From UMGS1908 sp045588795 (GTDB lineage Bacteria; Bacillota; Clostridia; Christensenellales; UBA1242): DNA of 5,988 nt. The DNA is taken from positions 1-5,988 of the forward strand of contig JAZNEY010000089.1 in NCBI GenBank assembly GCA_045588795.1. The letters run 5' to 3'. Each line of letters begins with the position of its first letter. The first letter of the stretch is position 1. The notes under the pieces were generated by a model, which was given only the letters and a program-made list of their open reading frames with translations, was not told where the DNA came from and did no database searches. Of the stretch, positions 5,401-5,988 are shown piece after piece. The translations under genes were made by a program, and so were the position numbers.

Positions 5401-5988
5401 CCTTTGAAATATTCATCTTCAATATCTCCGCCAAGTGCAATTGTTGCTTCACCACCTGCGGTTTTTGCCCATACAGAAATTCTGTAATATGAATATTCTT
5501 CAAGTAAGAAGTCTTTTGACCTGTATGAGTAATAAACTTCTCTGTTTGTCTTGTTTTCTGGTAAAAACGCTGTAAAATCGCTTTCTTTAAATCCATCGTA
5601 AATTGTGCCGGCGTTGATGTAAAGCACATTTTTGTTTTTGTCGTCACTATCTTCAAGAATGTCGTGAGTCATTGGGTTTGTTGGGTGTACTAGTTCATTT
5701 TCAAATACAGTCTTTATTGTTTGAATATGAGGAAGTGTTGCGTGATTTGCCACAAAAGATTCAAGCCACATATTTTTGAATTGAACGGCATAGTTTGTTG
5801 CGTAGTCATTAAATGTTGTATTTAACGCACCAGACATTGTTGTTGAGTTTAATTCTTCTTTGCCCTCATCTTTTGAAACATAGTCAACCGTCCAATCTCC
5901 GATAGAATAGTTACCATCAACAAGTGTTTCAAAACTTGAATTTGGTAGGTCAACCGTTGTTTCGGTATATGTTGGTTTTGTTTCTTCT
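2409..5988 (-). CDS. Large modular cell-surface protein with CenC-like (CBM4/9-type) modules and a C-terminal membrane anchor, N-terminus missing
   Basis: The frame is open to the right edge (1192 codons visible). The in-frame Met at 5837 is internal, since the 50 codons before it read LPNSSFE...IGDWTVD, the start of a module. I do not recognise a specific protein. What shows is a series of beta-rich modules resembling CenC/CBM4-9 jelly rolls: an N-x-x-F start with a following Trp, a YYxxSVWxK-like strand, a W-containing strand and a closing aromatic/DDxxVEK-like strand. Counting from Met 5837, module A covers about -37 to 272, B 303-480, C 503-861 (irregular, long insert) and D 889-1048. An acidic Glu/Lys-rich spacer (1060-1088), a transmembrane helix (1090-1112) and a basic tail (1113-1142) follow. 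No LPXTG, catalytic domain or signal peptide is visible, so any signal peptide lies upstream. A role in binding glycans or proteins at the cell surface is inferred from fold resemblance only. It ends in TAG before a strong terminator. Confidence 0.85.
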   Translation of the reverse strand, partial: EETKPTYTETTVDLPNSSFETLVDGNYSIGDWTVDYVSKDEGKEELNSTTMSGALNTTFNDYATNYAVQFKNMWLESFVANHATLPHIQTIKTVFENELVHPTNPMTHDILEDSDDKNKNVLYINAGTIYDGFKESDFTAFLPENKTNREVYYSYRSKDFLLEEYSYYRISVWAKTAGGEATIALGGDIEDEYFKGITSTQSGNDNIYVYKKVSAGGSTTYFYKDIADALQADTDYEEGEVTYTYLLDGETDTWVNDTLGETITLDGTGNNKGWTKYEIYVSTGYNEDNAGKYRANLCLSLGGKDTKSSGIVYFDDAKVEKIQYATYLSAYDRQGSEPNLKIADYRGLGANSFQIISSFNGISEFHESGWSIENRDGGMDGTEIKIQNEEETTDLPATFGDNTNSILTVDNYGSKTVTLVSKKTEIEPFTYYKLSVWSRSDYEQEKVSDKEFTIYLNATLNSKTSTTKELKVNPYDSKHGSDSDLPLNNYWKETTLYIEACPIYTTEAWLTISIPKESSFMFDHFTIEKVSSSQYNDTDGTKLSLTTSLPTETIKNGHFNLVQTKENDFNELYNPSEWTESITVLTDVYKYHMDASDNSYSSIINNETFTTDDSSETRSITYDGKTFYDELDDTVDTYVYTPYRYHYSTYDEHGVQFSDVEIIDLPAPIEGDTYIYNETEFTRDPSNHNRYINENLGTGYTLVIEYVGHETIEATEKIVVARDVTFSFDEKEDCFKSDLYKSFKLNNKSLEDNKFHHGIVNGHNYNETILGTNGASYINPSNVYENYLAINSVKNGLSGTAFIENMQIKYTSPSFSISASTCKLVSLYAYVDEKFEGELVVNLLNSSDKVLASQTITKKALVDEANNWQTISFYVNNGIFANELKLEIVYGSHEDSTTGTVLFKTATIKSSTTNKFSKLTTDKTVSERESELISLINLGNENFVSLGESLGNGHYVPGSVEKSEQSTGSLTILDTSTNKEALADYIYESATTPYVLVIKNGDGQSTTATPTEKLSLSSSKYYKFTVVAKAKGLAEGTSATLRFTNLEQTLSIKSEDFQTYTMYIATGEKVLKTNYYVELLNASGEVIIDSVALTTIEESTFTSETESIDSEEEFKAYADNRKTEEKEEKEEEIEPEDKTLEILFAALSSLLLVGAIVFALVFTRVKVLRKHGKLPKLRNKVESGDDDTRGFV
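2502..2570 (-). other. C-terminal transmembrane anchor of the surface protein
   Basis: These codons give an uninterrupted hydrophobic stretch of 23 residues, from LEILFAALSS to VFALVF. Outside it lies a Glu-rich segment. Inside is a tail rich in Lys and Arg (TRVKVLRKHGK...), ending in an acidic patch and Gly-Phe-Val. The charge pattern predicts that the modules face outward and about 30 residues face the cytoplasm, as in other stop-transfer-anchored surface proteins. Confidence 0.85.
3882..3980 (-). repeat. Insert motif, copy 2, within module C of the surface protein
   Basis: The encoded segment runs from EGDTYIYNETEF to YINENLGTGYTL (residues 620-652 from Met 5837). It aligns by eye with residues 187-218 in module A: EG-x-TY-x-Y, a variable acidic stretch, then (W/Y)(V/I)N(D/E)-x-LG-x-x-x-TL. 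This copy has a longer middle part. The similarity is at protein level, with little DNA identity beyond GAGGGCGA, so it is an old duplication or a common small hairpin domain. Confidence 0.45.
5184..5279 (-). repeat. Insert motif, copy 1, within module A of the surface protein
   Basis: The encoded segment runs from EEGEVTYTYLLDGE to WVNDTLGETITL (residues 187-218 from Met 5837). It interrupts module A between the strand ending TIALGGDI and the strand starting GWTKYEIYV. It pairs with the similar segment at 3882-3980, as described there. Confidence 0.45.

Noticed and set aside
1..5988. CRISPR array, insertion sequence, tRNA/rRNA, phage or defence system
   Set aside because: No regularly spaced repeats, transposase or nuclease motifs, terminal inverted repeats or RNA-gene folds were seen on either strand.

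Overview
The window is low-GC, densely packed bacterial chromosome in which every convincing gene lies on the minus strand, so transcription runs from high to low coordinates. The gene set (a class I lysyl-tRNA synthetase, a TrmL-type tRNA methyltransferase and a very large membrane-anchored extracellular protein), the AT-rich codon use and the AAGGAG-type ribosome binding site fit an uncultured Firmicutes/Clostridia-like organism, possibly gut-associated. That placement is an inference, since no marker for exact taxonomy is present. The standard genetic code is in use: stops are TAA, TAA and TAG, and tryptophan is TGG.

Layout, in the direction of transcription. (1) 5988 to 2409 holds the C-terminal 1192 codons of a giant surface protein whose start lies beyond the right edge. 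It has at least three, probably four, CenC-like (CBM4/9-type) beta-sandwich modules in tandem, then an acidic Glu/Lys-rich spacer, one transmembrane helix and a short basic cytoplasmic tail. (2) 2408 to 2255 is a 154-bp intergenic region. It contains a strong, symmetric hairpin terminator, then a sigma70-like promoter and a strong Shine-Dalgarno sequence. (3) 2254 to 677 is class I lysyl-tRNA synthetase. (4) Only 21 nt later, 655 to 167 is trmL, the wobble-base 2'-O-methyltransferase, followed by a hairpin terminator at 126-158. (5) 103 to 1 contains a well-formed promoter, an inverted repeat and a plausible start codon for a further minus-strand gene that is cut off at the left edge.

The lysyl-tRNA synthetase and trmL look like a two-gene tRNA operon with its own promoter and terminator: one product charges tRNA-Lys, the other modifies position 34 of leucine tRNAs. 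The surface protein is a separate transcription unit with no evident functional link to them. I found no CRISPR array, transposon, RNA gene, riboswitch/T-box or phage-defence system. The least ordinary content is the modular architecture of the surface protein, in which a similar short insert seems to occur in two different modules.
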